A stretch of 64,000 nucleotides of DNA from Streptococcus respiraculi (GCF_003595525.1 NZ_CP022680.1:1452001-1516000); one strand, 5' to 3'; positions 48,506-58,923 are shown, counted from the stretch's first letter. The notes: generated by a model from the letters alone, not told the origin. Program-made: numbers and translations.

Positions 48506-48570
48506 ATCGCACCTCCCTTTTTTAGCTTCATTATACCACTTTTTTTGAGAAAGGAAAAAAGGAAAGCAAA

Positions 48571-48608
48571 AAAGAGCAGGAAACACGAACATTGTGCCAC
48601 TGCTCTTT
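48571..48608 (-). terminator. Terminator after pvaA
   Basis: AAAGAGCAG and CTGCTCTTT arms around a 20-base loop. On the minus strand it ends in a T-rich tract and closes the tdk-to-pvaA operon. Confidence 0.75.
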
Positions 48609-48616
48609 CATTATGG

Positions 48617-49216
48617 CTAAAGCAGGCTCATTAATCGAATCAGATAAACATTGAATCGTACCTGTCTGGAATAATAGATATTGCCTCCGTTTACGTAGAG
48701 TTTGCCTCCGTTGATAAGGGCAATCGGATGGTAATAGATGTAGGTCTGTCCCGTCGTATTCCCAAGGCTGGGGGCTACGATGTCTTTTGAATAGTTCGTT
48801 GACAGTTCAATGGTATTTTTTCCACCATTTTGGGCAACGTAGCCAATATAAGCTGGACCGTAATTATAGGCCTGAACGGCTGTCCAGACATCAACCCCTG
48901 CATCTTCAGCTAAAGAGAGATTTTGACTCAAATACTCCACCCCTTGACGGATGCTTTCCTTGCTGTCTGTAATGGTATCAGCATAGCCTGAAGCAGACTC
49001 GCTCGACTGCATGACATCAGCTTGTTTTCCTTTCGTTTCCGTGTAGATCATCGCTAACACCAATTCTTCGTTGGCTTTTGTGTCGTTTTCAGCCAAGATT
49101 TCCTGCACCATAGGTTGATAGGTCATGACTTGTTTGACATCTCGGTGAGTTTTATAGAATTGGTAAGCTAGAAAAACAAGGACGATGAGGGCAATCGTTC
49201 TTGCTAGTTTTCTCAT
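48617..49216 (-). CDS. pvaA: Lysozyme-like surface protein (PvaA-type muramidase)
   Basis: A 199-aa protein with an N-terminal membrane anchor or signal ([16 protein letters not shown]) and a lysozyme-like/lytic-transglycosylase fold: catalytic Glu in [19 protein letters not shown], then [13 protein letters not shown] and [13 protein letters not shown]. It matches the pneumococcal vaccine antigen A type, which also lies downstream of glyA. It probably cuts peptidoglycan at the cell surface. Confidence 0.85.
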   Translation of the reverse strand: MRKLARTIALIVLVFLAYQFYKTHRDVKQVMTYQPMVQEILAENDTKANEELVLAMIYTETKGKQADVMQSSESASGYADTITDSKESIRQGVEYLSQNLSLAEDAGVDVWTAVQAYNYGPAYIGYVAQNGGKNTIELSTNYSKDIVAPSLGNTTGQTYIYYHPIALINGGKLYVNGGNIYYSRQVRFNVYLIRLMSLL

Positions 49217-49217
49217 G

Positions 49218-50192
49218 TTATTTGCTCTTAATATCTTCTATATTCTTGATGAGGATAGAATAAGTCCCATTATCGTTCTGAATAAATTCAACAGCTTCTG
49301 CATCCTCGTAAATAGTGGTCGGCACAATCAATTCAATCCCGTTTGATAGGGATAGTTTTTGATTTTCAAATTTTTTCAATTGGCGACTGCTGTCAATCTC
49401 GTCAAAGCTAACCTTTTCTGGAATCACCTCTTTCAGCTCATCGACAAAGCTGAGACGGGCTGTCAGATTGGTGTCAAAGAGTTGATCGGCCAATTTTTCA
49501 GGTGACAATTCATTGTCTTCTTCCAGATGATTAAAAATGGCGGATTTGACCTTAGAATGGAATTGGAAGTCTGCCTGATTAAAATTCTCCGCAATTTTCT
49601 GAGCTGTCTGCTCAACTGCCTTGATTGATTTTTTGGCAGAAATCGCTGGACAATCTTGCAAGACATTGTCCGAAAAATAGTTCAAAAAAGTCCCGTTGTA
49701 CTTAATCCGCTTTTCAATCAAGTGGTATTTGCGGGTTTGCAGGTTGAGAATCAGAGCCTCATCAGGTGCTGAACCTGCGCTTGGCAGATTGTTCTGCGTG
49801 AGTTTCAAGGGACTATCACTTTCAGCTCCGACATGAACCAAATTTTCACGAAGGGAAATCCGTAAAAAAGCAAACTGCTCCACCCCATTTTTCTCAAAAC
49901 GAACAAAGACCAAGTCATTGGTCTTGAGATTTTCAGAAACAGAAAACTCTTCTTTCCAAAGTTTGGCAATGGCAATGGAACTCTCTAGCAAATCATCAGA
50001 CAGATAGTCAAGAAAGGGGCTTTCAGCCCCCAATTGCCCCGTTTTTGCTTCATCTGAATAGGACCGTTCAATCTTCTTACGCAGATACTCCTCAATCTTG
50101 GGGCTAATGGTCAACAATTTGTTTGCCAAGTTTAATTCCGTATCTTCTGGAGAAAACTGGTGAATAACAGCTTCTTTAATGTAAATATCCAT
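49218..50192 (-). CDS. Nucleoid-associated protein, NdpA/YejK family
   Basis: A 324-aa protein whose start [20 protein letters not shown] fits the 37-kDa nucleoid-associated protein family, with internal [20 protein letters not shown] and C-terminal [20 protein letters not shown]. Members bind DNA; the streptococcal role is not well studied. It lies 5 bp after glyA and 1 bp before pvaA in a long operon. Confidence 0.82.
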   Translation of the reverse strand: MDIYIKEAVIHQFSPEDTELNLANKLLTISPKIEEYLRKKIERSYSDEAKTGQLGAESPFLDYLSDDLLESSIAIAKLWKEEFSVSENLKTNDLVFVRFEKNGVEQFAFLRISLRENLVHVGAESDSPLKLTQNNLPSAGSAPDEALILNLQTRKYHLIEKRIKYNGTFLNYFSDNVLQDCPAISAKKSIKAVEQTAQKIAENFNQADFQFHSKVKSAIFNHLEEDNELSPEKLADQLFDTNLTARLSFVDELKEVIPEKVSFDEIDSSRQLKKFENQKLSLSNGIELIVPTTIYEDAEAVEFIQNDNGTYSILIKNIEDIKSK

Positions 50193-50197
50193 GAATA

Positions 50198-51454
50198 TTA
50201 TGCCTCATAGAGCGGAAAGGCATCTGTCAAAACACGCACTTCCTTACGCACTTCATCAAGGACAGCTTCATTATCCGCATTTTCTAAGGCTTTCACCGTC
50301 AGTTCTGCCACCTTACGTGCTTCTTCAACACCAAATCCACGAGCCGTAATCGCCGCAGATCCAATCCGAATACCGCTTGTCTTAAATGGCGACAAGGTCT
50401 CAAATGGAATCGAATTTTTGTTCAAGGTGATGTGTACTTCGTCCAAAAGATTTTGGGCTACTTTTCCATTTTCAACGACCTTGGTCACATCAACAAGGAA
50501 GAGGTGATTGTCTGTTCCGCCTGTAATGACACGGAATTTGTCATGTGCTAGGAAGATATCTGCCATAGCCTTACTGTTGTCAATGACTTGTTGGGCGTAT
50601 TCTTTGAAAGCAGGGTCTAAGACTTCTTTAAAGGCAACTGCTTTAGCAGCAATCACGTGTTCCAGCGGTCCACCCTGGATACCAGGGAAGATAGCAGAGT
50701 TGATTTTCTTTGCCAAGTCCTCATCATTTGTCAAAATCAAACCGCCACGAGGACCACGGAGGGTTTTATGGGTCGTTGTTGTCGTGATATGAGCATAAGG
50801 TACTGGATTTGGATGTAAACCAGCTGCGACAAGTCCAGCGATATGTGCCATATCGACCATAAGTTTTGCCCCAACGCTATCTGCAATTTCACGGAATTTA
50901 GCAAAATCAATGATACGAGAATAGGCAGAAGCCCCTGCGACAATGAGTTTTGGTTGTACTTCTTTTGCTTGGACTAAGAGGGCATCGTAGTCAAGCAAGC
51001 CTGTTTCTTTATCAACGTTGTAAGCAACAAAGTTGTAGGTTTGACCAGAAAAGCTGACAGCAGCCCCATGGGTCAAGTGTCCGCCAGCTGCCAAGTCCAT
51101 TCCCATGACCGTATCGCCTGGCTCAATCAAGGCCATATAGGCTGCACAGTTGGCTTGGCTACCAGAATGAGGTTGGACATTGGCAAATTTAGCGCCAAAG
51201 ATTTCCTTAGCACGCTCAATAGCAAGGCTTTCCACGATATCTACGCACTCCGTTCCACCATAATAACGGCGGCTAGGATAGCCTTCTGCGTATTTATTGG
51301 TCAAGATGGAGCCTTGTGCTGCCATGACCGCTTTTGAAACAACATTTTCTGAAGCAATCAATTCAATATTGTGCTGCTGACGCTTTTCTTCTGCAGAAAC
51401 AGCTTCCCATAGTTCTTTATCAAACGCCTTGTAATCTTCTTTATCAAAAATCAT
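50198..51454 (-). CDS. glyA: Serine hydroxymethyltransferase
   Basis: Converts serine and tetrahydrofolate to glycine and methylene-THF, the main one-carbon source (also used by TrmFO). At 418 aa it has the PLP-binding Lys in [14 protein letters not shown] and the conserved [13 protein letters not shown] region near the N terminus. Its ATG overlaps the tsaC stop as ATGA, so translation is coupled. Confidence 0.97.
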   Translation of the reverse strand: MIFDKEDYKAFDKELWEAVSAEEKRQQHNIELIASENVVSKAVMAAQGSILTNKYAEGYPSRRYYGGTECVDIVESLAIERAKEIFGAKFANVQPHSGSQANCAAYMALIEPGDTVMGMDLAAGGHLTHGAAVSFSGQTYNFVAYNVDKETGLLDYDALLVQAKEVQPKLIVAGASAYSRIIDFAKFREIADSVGAKLMVDMAHIAGLVAAGLHPNPVPYAHITTTTTHKTLRGPRGGLILTNDEDLAKKINSAIFPGIQGGPLEHVIAAKAVAFKEVLDPAFKEYAQQVIDNSKAMADIFLAHDKFRVITGGTDNHLFLVDVTKVVENGKVAQNLLDEVHITLNKNSIPFETLSPFKTSGIRIGSAAITARGFGVEEARKVAELTVKALENADNEAVLDEVRKEVRVLTDAFPLYEA

Positions 51455-52056
51455 GCAATTTCTCCTTTAAATGTGAGTTCTGGTAGCTGGGCGAGGAGGT
51501 CCTCGCGAGTGATGGCGCCTTGGCGTAAAATCTGGGCTTTCTCCCCTGACAAGTCTAAAATGGTAGAATCTTGCCCTGTTAAGAAATCATCATCTTTTAC
51601 CCCGGTAACCTCATCATAGAAGCCCTCGATAATCTGGTCAAACAAGACACCGCTGGTCTTGCCAGAAAGATTCGCAGACGGTCCAATCAGAGGTCCAAAG
51701 GTTTTGATCAAATCAAGTGTTACTGGGTGGCTAGGAATGCGAAAACCGACCGTAGTCATGCCTGAGTTAACCCAGTGTGGGACTTGTTCATTTGCTTGTA
51801 AAATAATGGTCAAGGGACCTGGTAAGAAAGCTTGAAAGAGTTTTTCGAGATAATCTGGCTGATTCTTAGAAAAAGCACGGACATCCTCTAAACTCGCCAC
51901 ATTCAGATTCATAGCTTTATCTAAGGGCCGCTTCTTGAGCTCGTAGACACGCTGAACAGCTCGTTCATCCAAGGCACGACCAAACAAGCCATAGACTGTT
52001 TCCGTAGGGAGCACGACTGCCCCACCAGCTTCTAAAATTTGTGCAATCTTATCCAT
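51451..52056 (-). CDS. tsaC: Threonylcarbamoyl-AMP synthase, Sua5/YciO/YrdC family
   Basis: Makes threonylcarbamoyl-AMP from threonine, bicarbonate and ATP for t6A37 of ANN-decoding tRNAs. At 201 aa it is the short TsaC form without the C-terminal Sua5 domain. Motifs: [10 protein letters not shown] near residue 17, the K-x-R motif in [11 protein letters not shown], and [10 protein letters not shown]. The start is ATG at 52056, inside the end of prmC; the longer frame would run through a WWWW stretch that belongs to the prmC overlap. Confidence 0.9.
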   Translation of the reverse strand: MDKIAQILEAGGAVVLPTETVYGLFGRALDERAVQRVYELKKRPLDKAMNLNVASLEDVRAFSKNQPDYLEKLFQAFLPGPLTIILQANEQVPHWVNSGMTTVGFRIPSHPVTLDLIKTFGPLIGPSANLSGKTSGVLFDQIIEGFYDEVTGVKDDDFLTGQDSTILDLSGEKAQILRQGAITREDLLAQLPELTFKGEIA

Positions 52057-52879
52057 GATCCACCACCACCATCCTATCTTGTCCAAATTGGTCTTTGAGA
52101 ATGCGGACACGCTTGTCTGGAAGGGCTGTTTTGAAAAGGTCTTTTACTTGTTGCCCCTGTTTATACCCGATCTCTAGGTAAATTTTCCCTTTTTCCGTCA
52201 GAAATTCTGTTGCTCTTTTGGCAATCTGTCGGTAAATGGCAAACCCGTCTTCTTCTGCAAATAAGGCTATGTGTGGCTCTGAATGAAGCACATTTAAGCC
52301 CACTTCTTCCACATCTGCTCGTGCGATATAGGGCGGATTGGAGACGATGATATCATACTGTCCCTTGATGTCCTGCCAAACATTGGACTGGACAAAGGCA
52401 AGTTCAACTTGGTTTCGCCAAGCATTTTCCTGAGCAACAGCAAGAGCATCTAGTGAAATGTCTGAGGCTGTTACCTTCCAGTTTGACTTCGCCTTAGCAA
52501 GACTAATCGCAATCGCTCCGCTCCCTGTCCCAATGTCGAGTACCGCAAGGTTCGTTGCATTATTTTCTGTCAGAATAAGGTCAACTAGCTCTTCTGTCTC
52601 AGGACGGGGAATTAATACTCTTGGATCTACCGAAAATTCCAAACCATGAAAATTTGTCTTTCCGATAATGTATTGAGCTGGAACATGCTGGGATAGCTGT
52701 TGAAAAATCAGCTCTAACAGCTCCTTATCGTCTTTCGTTACTTCTTTCGTTAGCAATAAAACGAAAGCTGTCAGAGTCAGCTTCTTCAATGCACGAAAGG
52801 TATAAGCTAGACTTTCTGGCTCTTCTCCTATCTCATCCAACTTGCTTTCATAACGTGAAAACAATTGCGCGTAATTCAT
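52049..52879 (-). CDS. prmC: Release factor glutamine methyltransferase
   Basis: Methylates the Gln of the GGQ motif in release factors RF1 and RF2. At 276 aa it has the N-terminal helical domain, the SAM-binding LDIGTGSGAIAISLA near residue 113 and the catalytic NPPY in IVSNPPYIAR. It directly follows its substrate gene prfA with a one-base overlap, the usual operon. Confidence 0.95.
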   Translation of the reverse strand: MNYAQLFSRYESKLDEIGEEPESLAYTFRALKKLTLTAFVLLLTKEVTKDDKELLELIFQQLSQHVPAQYIIGKTNFHGLEFSVDPRVLIPRPETEELVDLILTENNATNLAVLDIGTGSGAIAISLAKAKSNWKVTASDISLDALAVAQENAWRNQVELAFVQSNVWQDIKGQYDIIVSNPPYIARADVEEVGLNVLHSEPHIALFAEEDGFAIYRQIAKRATEFLTEKGKIYLEIGYKQGQQVKDLFKTALPDKRVRILKDQFGQDRMVVVDHG

Positions 52880-53958
52880 TATTTATTCAACTCTTCTAAT
52901 TTTTGCGTTTGGTCATAGAGCACCAAGGCATCAATCACCTCGTCCATTTTACCAGATAAAATCGTATCGAGTTTTTGAAGCGTTAAACCAATACGGTGAT
53001 CCGTCACACGGTTTTGAGGGAAATTGTAGGTACGAATTCGCTCTGAACGGTCTCCTGTACCAATGGTTGATTTCCGCTCTGCATCTTGCTCATCTTGAGC
53101 AATTTGGGCAAAATGATCTGCCACACGAGCCCGAATGACCTTCATTGCCTTATCACGGTTTTTCTGCTGGGTTCGTTCTTCCTGCATTTCGACCTTGATA
53201 TTGGTTGGCAAATGGACAATCCGCACGGCTGTTGCAACCTTATTGACGTTCTGTCCACCAGCACCTGAGGCATGGTAAATGTCAATCCGTAAGTCTTTTG
53301 GATCGATGTCGTACTCGACTTCTTCGATTTCTGGCATAATCAAGACTGTTGCCGTTGAAGTATGGACACGACCTTGGCTTTCTGTAACCGGTACACGCTG
53401 CACACGATGAGCGCCTGATTCATATTTCAACTTAGAATAAACCGATTGTCCAGATACCATAGCAACAACTTCTTTAATCCCACCAACACCATTATAAGAA
53501 GCCTCCATGACTTCAAAGCGCCAGCCTTGACTTTCTGCAAATTTCTGGTACATGGTCAGCAAGTCTCCTGCAAAGAGGGCTGCTTCATCTCCACCAGCTG
53601 CTCCACGGATTTCCAAAATGATGTTCTTGTCGTCGTTTGGATCTTTCGGCAGGAGCAAAATCTTCAATTTTTCTTCATAGGCTTCCTTATCAGCCTTGGC
53701 TGTCTTGAGTTCTTCCTTGGCCATTTCTTCTAAGTCAGCATCGCCAGAAGCATCCTTAATCATCTCTTCTGCATCAAGAATATTTTGCAAGACTTTTTTA
53801 TACTCACGGTAGGCTGTCACAGTGTCACGGGTTGCTGCTTCTTCTTTTGATAACTCCATAAAACGCTTGGTATAGCTGACCACATCTGGGTCACTCAGCA
53901 ATTCCCCAAGCTCATCGTAGCGGTCTTCTACCGCCTGCAATTGATCGTAAATATTCAT
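52879..53958 (-). CDS. prfA: Peptide chain release factor 1
   Basis: Reads UAA and UAG and triggers peptide release. At 359 aa it has the stop-codon recognition motif PVT in [12 protein letters not shown] (RF1 type) and the GGQ in GAGGQNVNK. The start is ATG at 53958 (MNIYDQL), with AGGAG upstream; the longer frame adds residues that belong to the intergenic region. It follows tdk closely. Confidence 0.96.
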   Translation of the reverse strand: MNIYDQLQAVEDRYDELGELLSDPDVVSYTKRFMELSKEEAATRDTVTAYREYKKVLQNILDAEEMIKDASGDADLEEMAKEELKTAKADKEAYEEKLKILLLPKDPNDDKNIILEIRGAAGGDEAALFAGDLLTMYQKFAESQGWRFEVMEASYNGVGGIKEVVAMVSGQSVYSKLKYESGAHRVQRVPVTESQGRVHTSTATVLIMPEIEEVEYDIDPKDLRIDIYHASGAGGQNVNKVATAVRIVHLPTNIKVEMQEERTQQKNRDKAMKVIRARVADHFAQIAQDEQDAERKSTIGTGDRSERIRTYNFPQNRVTDHRIGLTLQKLDTILSGKMDEVIDALVLYDQTQKLEELNK

Positions 53959-53966
53959 CTTTTCTC

Positions 53967-54536
53967 CTATCTTTCTGGTGCAAAATAGTGTCTGCGACAC
54001 ACAGGGATATAGGTTTCATTTCCCCCGATTTGAATCTGCTCGCCCTCATAAACAGGCTCACCATTCACTGTCCGCAAGACCATGGTTGCCTTTTTGGAAC
54101 AATATTGACAAATGGTCTTAATCTCATCTAACTTATCAGCTAAAAGAAGCAAGTGCTTAGAGCCCTCAAATAAGTCATTGCGAAAATCATTTTTGAGACC
54201 GAAGGCCATGACCGGCACATCTAATTCATCAACCACACGCGCAAAATCATACACATGCTGCTTGGTCAAAAACTGAGCCTCATCAATAAGTACACAGTAG
54301 GGTTTTAAGGACAAATTTGCAATGTAATCATAGACATTCATCTCCGTTGTAATGGCAACTGCTTCTCGTTGCATTCCGATACGACTAGCAACCACTCCTA
54401 CACCTGCCCGTGTATCCAGCGCGGAGGTCATGATAACCACATTCTTGCCCTGTTCCTCGTAGTTATGCGCCACTTTCAAAATCTCAATGGTCTTTCCAGA
54501 GTTCATCGAACCATATTTAAAATAAAATTGAGCCAC
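53967..54536 (-). CDS. tdk: Thymidine kinase
   Basis: Salvages thymidine to dTMP. At 189 aa it is the type II enzyme: P-loop GSMNSGKT near residue 9, DEAQF in the middle and a zinc-binding set [13 protein letters not shown]...CRRHY near the C terminus. It is the first gene of the tdk-prfA-prmC-tsaC-glyA-ndpA-pvaA run. Its stop is 8 bp before the prfA start. Confidence 0.95.
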   Translation of the reverse strand: MAQFYFKYGSMNSGKTIEILKVAHNYEEQGKNVVIMTSALDTRAGVGVVASRIGMQREAVAITTEMNVYDYIANLSLKPYCVLIDEAQFLTKQHVYDFARVVDELDVPVMAFGLKNDFRNDLFEGSKHLLLLADKLDEIKTICQYCSKKATMVLRTVNGEPVYEGEQIQIGGNETYIPVCRRHYFAPER

Positions 54537-54690
54537 TTTTTTCTTTCCAATCTATCAAACTCATTCATTTCATTCTACCATAAATTCACCAAATGCGGTA
54601 CTAGAGAAAATGAAAAAAGCGTTTCCGTTCGGCTATCGCTCTATCAAGAAATATGCTATACTAATTCTAGTAAAGAAAAAGGAGAATCTT

Positions 54691-54876
54691 ATGCCATTTG
54701 TACGAATTGACTTATTTGAAGGACGGACTGAAGAACAAAAAATTGCCTTAGCACGTGAAGTGACAGAAGTCGTCTCTCGTAATACCAATGCCCCAAAAGA
54801 AGCCATTCATGTCTTCATCAACGACATGCCAGAAGGCACCTACTACCCTCACGGCGAAATGAAACGCAAAGGGTAA
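54691..54876 (+). CDS. 4-oxalocrotonate tautomerase family protein
   Basis: A 61-aa small tautomerase. After removal of Met the catalytic Pro1 is exposed (MPFVRIDLFEGR), and the Arg in EVVSRNTN and the PEGTYYPHG end fit the family. AAAGGAG lies upstream and an extended -10 TGCTATACT at 54654-54662. It is on the plus strand, divergent from tdk. The natural substrate in streptococci is unknown. Confidence 0.9.
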   Translation: MPFVRIDLFEGRTEEQKIALAREVTEVVSRNTNAPKEAIHVFINDMPEGTYYPHGEMKRKG

Positions 54877-54917
54877 AACATTCTAGACTAATTTTAGACT
54901 TATCCACGCAAGTCTCG

Positions 54918-54963
54918 GATTGAAGAAAAAGCCCATCTTGGATAATTTTCTTCAATCTTTTTT
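54918..54963 (+). terminator. Terminator after the tautomerase gene
   Basis: GATTGAAGAAAA and TTTTCTTCAATC arms around a 16-base loop, followed by six Ts. Confidence 0.85.
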
Positions 54964-55043
54964 CTTTTGCGTGAAAAAATAAAAACTCTTAACAATACGG
55001 TTCTATCAGTATTTCTAAGTGTTTCTGTTATATGGTAGTCAAC

Positions 55044-55214
55044 TTCAAAAATATGATGAAGTATTTTCGATAACATCATGCAGATAAGCAACTGCCTGTT
55101 CTTCATCTGTTTTTATAAAACTAGTCACCATTTTGGGATGATCAATATAACTTTATCCGTTTGACCTTTAAGAGCTTTAGTTGTAGCTCTTAAAGCTAGA
55201 TTAGTAGCATTCAT
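55044..55214 (-). pseudogene. Frameshifted small gene
   Basis: Starting at an ATG that overlaps the upstream gene stop as ATGA, the frame encodes MNATNLALRATTKALKGQ and IILIIPK-like residues and stops at 55125 after 29 codons. A shifted frame continues immediately with MVTSFIKTDEEQAVAYLHDV and IENTSSYF before a stop. The two parts look like one short protein broken by an indel. The family is not recognised. Confidence 0.45.
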
Positions 55215-55417
55215 GTAGCATTTACTCCTGAAATGAACATATTAGCTTCTCGTTCGGTCACTTCCTCGTAATCTGAAAAATCTCCAAAAAATAAACGGTC
55301 ATACCATGCCTCATTCTCCACCCAACCATCAGACACAGAATAAACCTCCGTTATCCCATTACAATAACGAACAATTTTAGGATGTTTCGTTTTAATAAAG
55401 AAATACTTTGCTTCCAT
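55211..55417 (-). CDS. Small protein of unknown function
   Basis: A 68-aa soluble protein, opening with MEAKYFFIKTKHPKIVRY and ending with EEVTEREANMFISG. It has no signal peptide or membrane helix. I do not recognise the family; the acidic and aromatic content and coupling to a second small gene resemble immunity-type genes, but this is a guess. Confidence 0.5.
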   Translation of the reverse strand: MEAKYFFIKTKHPKIVRYCNGITEVYSVSDGWVENEAWYDRLFFGDFSDYEEVTEREANMFISGVNAT

Positions 55418-55500
55418 AGTCTATCTCACCAACCTATACTTGTCCTGCTGTTATACGCATTAGCTACTATTCTATAATAAATATGATTCTATTATACCCA

Positions 55501-55526
55501 AAAAAGCCTTGGAAAGCTCCAAAGCA
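55501..55526 (-). terminator. MATE gene terminator
   Basis: On the minus strand CTTTGGA and TCCAAGG arms, followed by CTTTTTT. Confidence 0.7.
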
Positions 55527-55539
55527 TTGGTGTATTGTC

Positions 55540-56886
55540 TTAAACTTTTTCTGTTCGTTTGGCAATACTACGCAAGCGCAGATTCAGACAGATTCCACAT
55601 ATGAAAATTCCCACAACAAGGCCAATCCAGTAGGCGAATGGTCCGAGTGTGGTCCTACTATCAAGGAAAAAAGCGATTGGGAAGGTCAGACTCCAATAGG
55701 AAACAAGACCGATGATAAACGGCATGGTCGTATCCTTGTAGCCACGTAAAATTCCCTGAATCGGTGCTGTAAAGGCATCTGCCAGCTGGAAAAAGAGGGC
55801 ATAGGTCAGAAATTGAGACGTCAGCCCAATAAAGGCTGAATCATGACCATACAGAGTTGCCACCATTGGTCTAAAGAAATACAGGAAAGACAAGGTTAAA
55901 GAGGCAAAACCGATGGCACTCAAGCGGCCCAATCGACTATATTCTCTGACATCTTGATAGCGTTTTGCACCAATTTCATAAGAAATCACAATTGGTAGAG
56001 CTGAAGAAATACTCAATGGGAAGGCATAGAGCAAGGTCGCAAAGTTCATCGCGGCTTGGTGTGAGGCAATGACCTGTGAAGAGAATTTAGACATATAGAG
56101 TCCAACAACGGCAAAAATCGCTACTTCCGCAAAGATTTGTAGCCCAATTGGCAATCCTAAACGCACATCTTCCTTGATAAAGGAAACATCGAAGGAACTC
56201 TTTTTCCAAATCTGATACTCTCTTATCTTGGGGTGGCGGTGCATCACCAAGAGTACAACTCCCAAAACAGCCCAGTAAGCAAGAGCCGTTCCTAAACCTG
56301 TTCCTGCACCACCCAGCCTTGGTAGTCCAAAACGCCCATAAATCAAGAGATAGTTGAAAAAGGAGTTAAAAGGCACAATCAGGAGCATCAAATACATGGA
56401 TAATTTAGTCAAGCCAAGCGAGTCAAAGAAGGATCGAAAGACACTAAAGAGTAACAGCGGTAAAATCCCAATCGAAATGTAAAAAAGATAGCGCTCTGCA
56501 ACTTGAAAGACTGCCTTTTCCAGATGAAGCATTCCCAAAATAGGCACTGCTCCTCCAAAGACTAGGATAAACAACAAAAGGGCTAAGCCGATTGCCAAGT
56601 AGATAAAATGGTGCAACTCCTGCCGAATCCGCTCTTGATTTCCACGTCCTAGGTGTTGTCCGACAATGGGAACAAGGGCTGAAACAATTCCTGTCAAAAG
56701 AGCAAAAAATGGATTCCACAGACTGGTCGCCATGGACACACCTGCGAGGTCTACGGTACTATACTGCCCTGTCATCATGGTATCGATGAAGCTAGCTGAA
56801 AAATTCGCAAATTGATAAATTAAAATAGGCACAAAAATCTGGATAAATAGGCGGATTTTTTCTCGCCAAGTTGCTGTTTGGTACAT
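55540..56886 (-). CDS. MATE-family multidrug efflux transporter
   Basis: A 448-aa membrane protein with about 12 hydrophobic segments in two related halves. The first half has LIYQFANFSASFIDTMMTG and GQHLGRGN; the second half has a similar GLPIGLQIFAEVAIF and SYEIGAKR. Members exchange Na+ or H+ for cationic drugs or metabolites. A RUP-like repeat lies directly upstream of its start, and a terminator follows. The substrate is not known. Confidence 0.9.
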   Translation of the reverse strand: MYQTATWREKIRLFIQIFVPILIYQFANFSASFIDTMMTGQYSTVDLAGVSMATSLWNPFFALLTGIVSALVPIVGQHLGRGNQERIRQELHHFIYLAIGLALLLFILVFGGAVPILGMLHLEKAVFQVAERYLFYISIGILPLLLFSVFRSFFDSLGLTKLSMYLMLLIVPFNSFFNYLLIYGRFGLPRLGGAGTGLGTALAYWAVLGVVLLVMHRHPKIREYQIWKKSSFDVSFIKEDVRLGLPIGLQIFAEVAIFAVVGLYMSKFSSQVIASHQAAMNFATLLYAFPLSISSALPIVISYEIGAKRYQDVREYSRLGRLSAIGFASLTLSFLYFFRPMVATLYGHDSAFIGLTSQFLTYALFFQLADAFTAPIQGILRGYKDTTMPFIIGLVSYWSLTFPIAFFLDSRTTLGPFAYWIGLVVGIFICGICLNLRLRSIAKRTEKV

Positions 56887-56907
56887 GAATACTCCTAGTT
56901 TCTAACA

Positions 56908-57016
56908 TATACTATGTGAATTGAATAAAAGTTAAGACACCGTTAAATCGCTTTGCTGGATGTCAGTTCTATCTGCTGCTCCTTACCTTATCCCATTCCT
57001 TTCTAAATCCACTATA
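56908..57016 (-). repeat. RUP-like dispersed repeat, copy 2
   Basis: Reverse-oriented relative of the element at 4831-4937. Read on the minus strand it begins TATAGTGGA and ends near TTCACATAGTATA; internal blocks such as GAAAGGAAT, CAGCAGATAGAACT and TTTTATTCAATTCAC match. A small insertion at one end makes it about 109 bp. Confidence 0.72.
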
Positions 57017-57070
57017 ATACCTCATTTTAAGAAAGAAATGCACAAATGTCAACTTAAAGAACATAAAAAG

Positions 57071-57097
57071 GAAGGTCAAGCATTTCTGCTAACCTTC
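57071..57097 (-). terminator. Terminator after the histidine kinase gene
   Basis: GAAGGT-AGCA and TGCT-ACCTTC arms around TTTC. On the minus strand CCTTTTTA follows. Confidence 0.75.
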
Positions 57098-57133
57098 TGA
57101 TTCTTGTATCCTACTTTCTTTCCATGGAAAAAG

Positions 57134-58165
57134 CTACTCTCTCGTCCGTAAAGTGAGCGAAAAAGTCGATCCCTGACCCAATTCACTTTGTACCGTAATC
57201 TGTCCATTGAGTTGATGAGCCAATTCTTGTGCAATATACAAGCCCAAGCCATAGCCACCTGTATTCATATTGCGAGAAGATTCTACGCGGTAGAGGAGTT
57301 TAAAAATCTTAGGCAATTCGTCCTTAGGAATACCCTGTCCTTGGTCTTCAACGGTGATTTTTAACTGTTCATTTGTTAAGACAGCATGAATTTGCAAGGG
57401 CGATCCACTCGGAGAATATTTGAGTGCATTGCTAACGAGATTGACTAAAATGCGCAAGAGCTTATCATAATCACTTATTATTTTAGCAGAAGCAGGTTCT
57501 ACCTGAATGTCCACCTCTCGACCTTCTTGGTCCAACTTCAATTGAAACTCTGACAAGGTATCAATTAGTAGCTTATCGATAAAAATAGCTTGCAAGGGAC
57601 CTTCTTCTCGCTCAAGAGCGTTGAGAGTGACATTATTGAGAGATTCGACCAATTTATTGAGCCGATCTGTCTGCCTACGAATGGTTTTGAGATAATAATT
57701 GCGTTCATTTTCTAAAATCAGACCATCCAGCATTCCCTCAACCGTCGCCTGAATAGAGGTAATCGGTGTTTTAATATCGTGCGAGAGCTGCGCAATCATC
57801 GTATTTTTTTCTTTTGCACTGATCTCTAATGACTGAAAACTATCCTCTAACTTTGAAGTCATGGTATTTAAGGTTTGAGCAAATTCCTGAAATTCAATCG
57901 GGCTTTGAATATCATCAATGGTTTCAAAATGATTTTGAGAAATTCCTTCAATATGCTTAGCTAGCTTTTCTAAGGATGTAAACACCCGACTCATCAACAT
58001 CAGACTGACAAAAGTACCAACAAGACTAGCAACAAACGTTGTCAACAGAATAAAAATTTCCCCTTTTTCAGGAATCAGCATCCGATTGACAGCCCACATG
58101 AGTGATAAGAAAATAATCAAGGTGGAGGTCAAATAGCCGATAAGAATAAAATATTTTAATTTCAT
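57134..58165 (-). CDS. Sensor histidine kinase, TCS08/SaeS-like
   Basis: A 343-aa kinase: two membrane helices near the N terminus (about residues 4-26 and 36-58) with a very short outside loop, a HAMP-like linker, then the phospho-His in AQLSHDIKTPITSIQ near residue 130, the N-box LVNLVSNALKYS, and the G boxes DQGQGI and GGYGLGLYIA. Its ATG abuts the regulator stop. Position next to an SSURE-repeat surface gene matches HK08 beside pavB in pneumococcus. The signal is unknown. Confidence 0.88.
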   Translation of the reverse strand: MKLKYFILIGYLTSTLIIFLSLMWAVNRMLIPEKGEIFILLTTFVASLVGTFVSLMLMSRVFTSLEKLAKHIEGISQNHFETIDDIQSPIEFQEFAQTLNTMTSKLEDSFQSLEISAKEKNTMIAQLSHDIKTPITSIQATVEGMLDGLILENERNYYLKTIRRQTDRLNKLVESLNNVTLNALEREEGPLQAIFIDKLLIDTLSEFQLKLDQEGREVDIQVEPASAKIISDYDKLLRILVNLVSNALKYSPSGSPLQIHAVLTNEQLKITVEDQGQGIPKDELPKIFKLLYRVESSRNMNTGGYGLGLYIAQELAHQLNGQITVQSELGQGSTFSLTLRTRE

Positions 58166-58852
58166 TTATACCTCCAACTTATACCCTAGACCCCAAACCG
58201 TCTTGATAGTCGGCGTTTCAGAGGTCGCATATTTTGCAAGAGCATTCCGAAGACCATGGATATGGACATTAAGCGTATTAGTATCATCAATATATTCTTC
58301 CTGCCAGACACGGTCATAAAGCTCTGTTTTTGAAAAAACACGTTGCGGATTGCTCAACAAAATCCAAAGGAGATCAAATTCCTTATTGGTCAAGTTTAAT
58401 TCCTTATTTTGGATAAACGCTTGATGCGTGATCTGGTTAATTTTTAAATCACCCACTTGAATATGGTCTTCCTGATGCTGATGACGATGAATACGACGCA
58501 GGATATTATTGACTCGCAAGACCAATTCTCGTGGACTAAAGGGTTTACTGATAAAGTCATCTGCTCCCAAGCTGAGCGAATAAATCTTATCCATATCAGA
58601 GGTTTTTGCGGTAATAAACAAAAATGGCTGGTCAGGCGTGATAGCTTGAACTTCACTCATCAAGTCATAGCCATCCATAATAGGCATCATGATGTCCGTG
58701 ATAATCAAGGCAATGGATTCTTTTTTATAAAGTTCTAGCGCTTCGGCTCCATTGTTGGCAATATGAACTGTATAACCTTCTTGAGACAAATAGCGACAAT
58801 TGATTTCTGTAATCTCAATCTCGTCATCGACCAATAAGATTGTTTTATTCAT
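58166..58852 (-). CDS. Response regulator, TCS08/SaeR-like (OmpR family)
   Basis: A 228-aa regulator: receiver domain (VDDEIEI, phospho-Asp in IITDIMMPIMDG near residue 51, Lys in SKPFSP) and C-terminal winged helix ending KTVWGLGYKLEV. The start is ATG at 58852 with AAAGGAGG upstream. In pneumococcus RR08 controls adhesins including PavB and pili; here a SaeR-box-like repeat precedes the neighbouring surface gene. Confidence 0.88.
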   Translation of the reverse strand: MNKTILLVDDEIEITEINCRYLSQEGYTVHIANNGAEALELYKKESIALIITDIMMPIMDGYDLMSEVQAITPDQPFLFITAKTSDMDKIYSLSLGADDFISKPFSPRELVLRVNNILRRIHRHQHQEDHIQVGDLKINQITHQAFIQNKELNLTNKEFDLLWILLSNPQRVFSKTELYDRVWQEEYIDDTNTLNVHIHGLRNALAKYATSETPTIKTVWGLGYKLEV

Positions 58853-58873
58853 CACAAATCCTCCTTTATGCAA

Positions 58874-58923
58874 AATAGTGCTATACTTCTGCAAGTATAA
58901 CACTATTGTGGTAAATCTTTCAA
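58874..58923 (-). promoter_or_regulatory. Promoter and long dyad of the response-regulator gene
   Basis: On the minus strand TTGAAA (58918-58923), 18-bp spacer, TATACT. A dyad with 15-bp arms and one mismatch (58874-58888 and 58893-58907, AATAGTG-TATACTT type) covers the -10 and start. It could be an operator for autoregulation. Confidence 0.6.
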
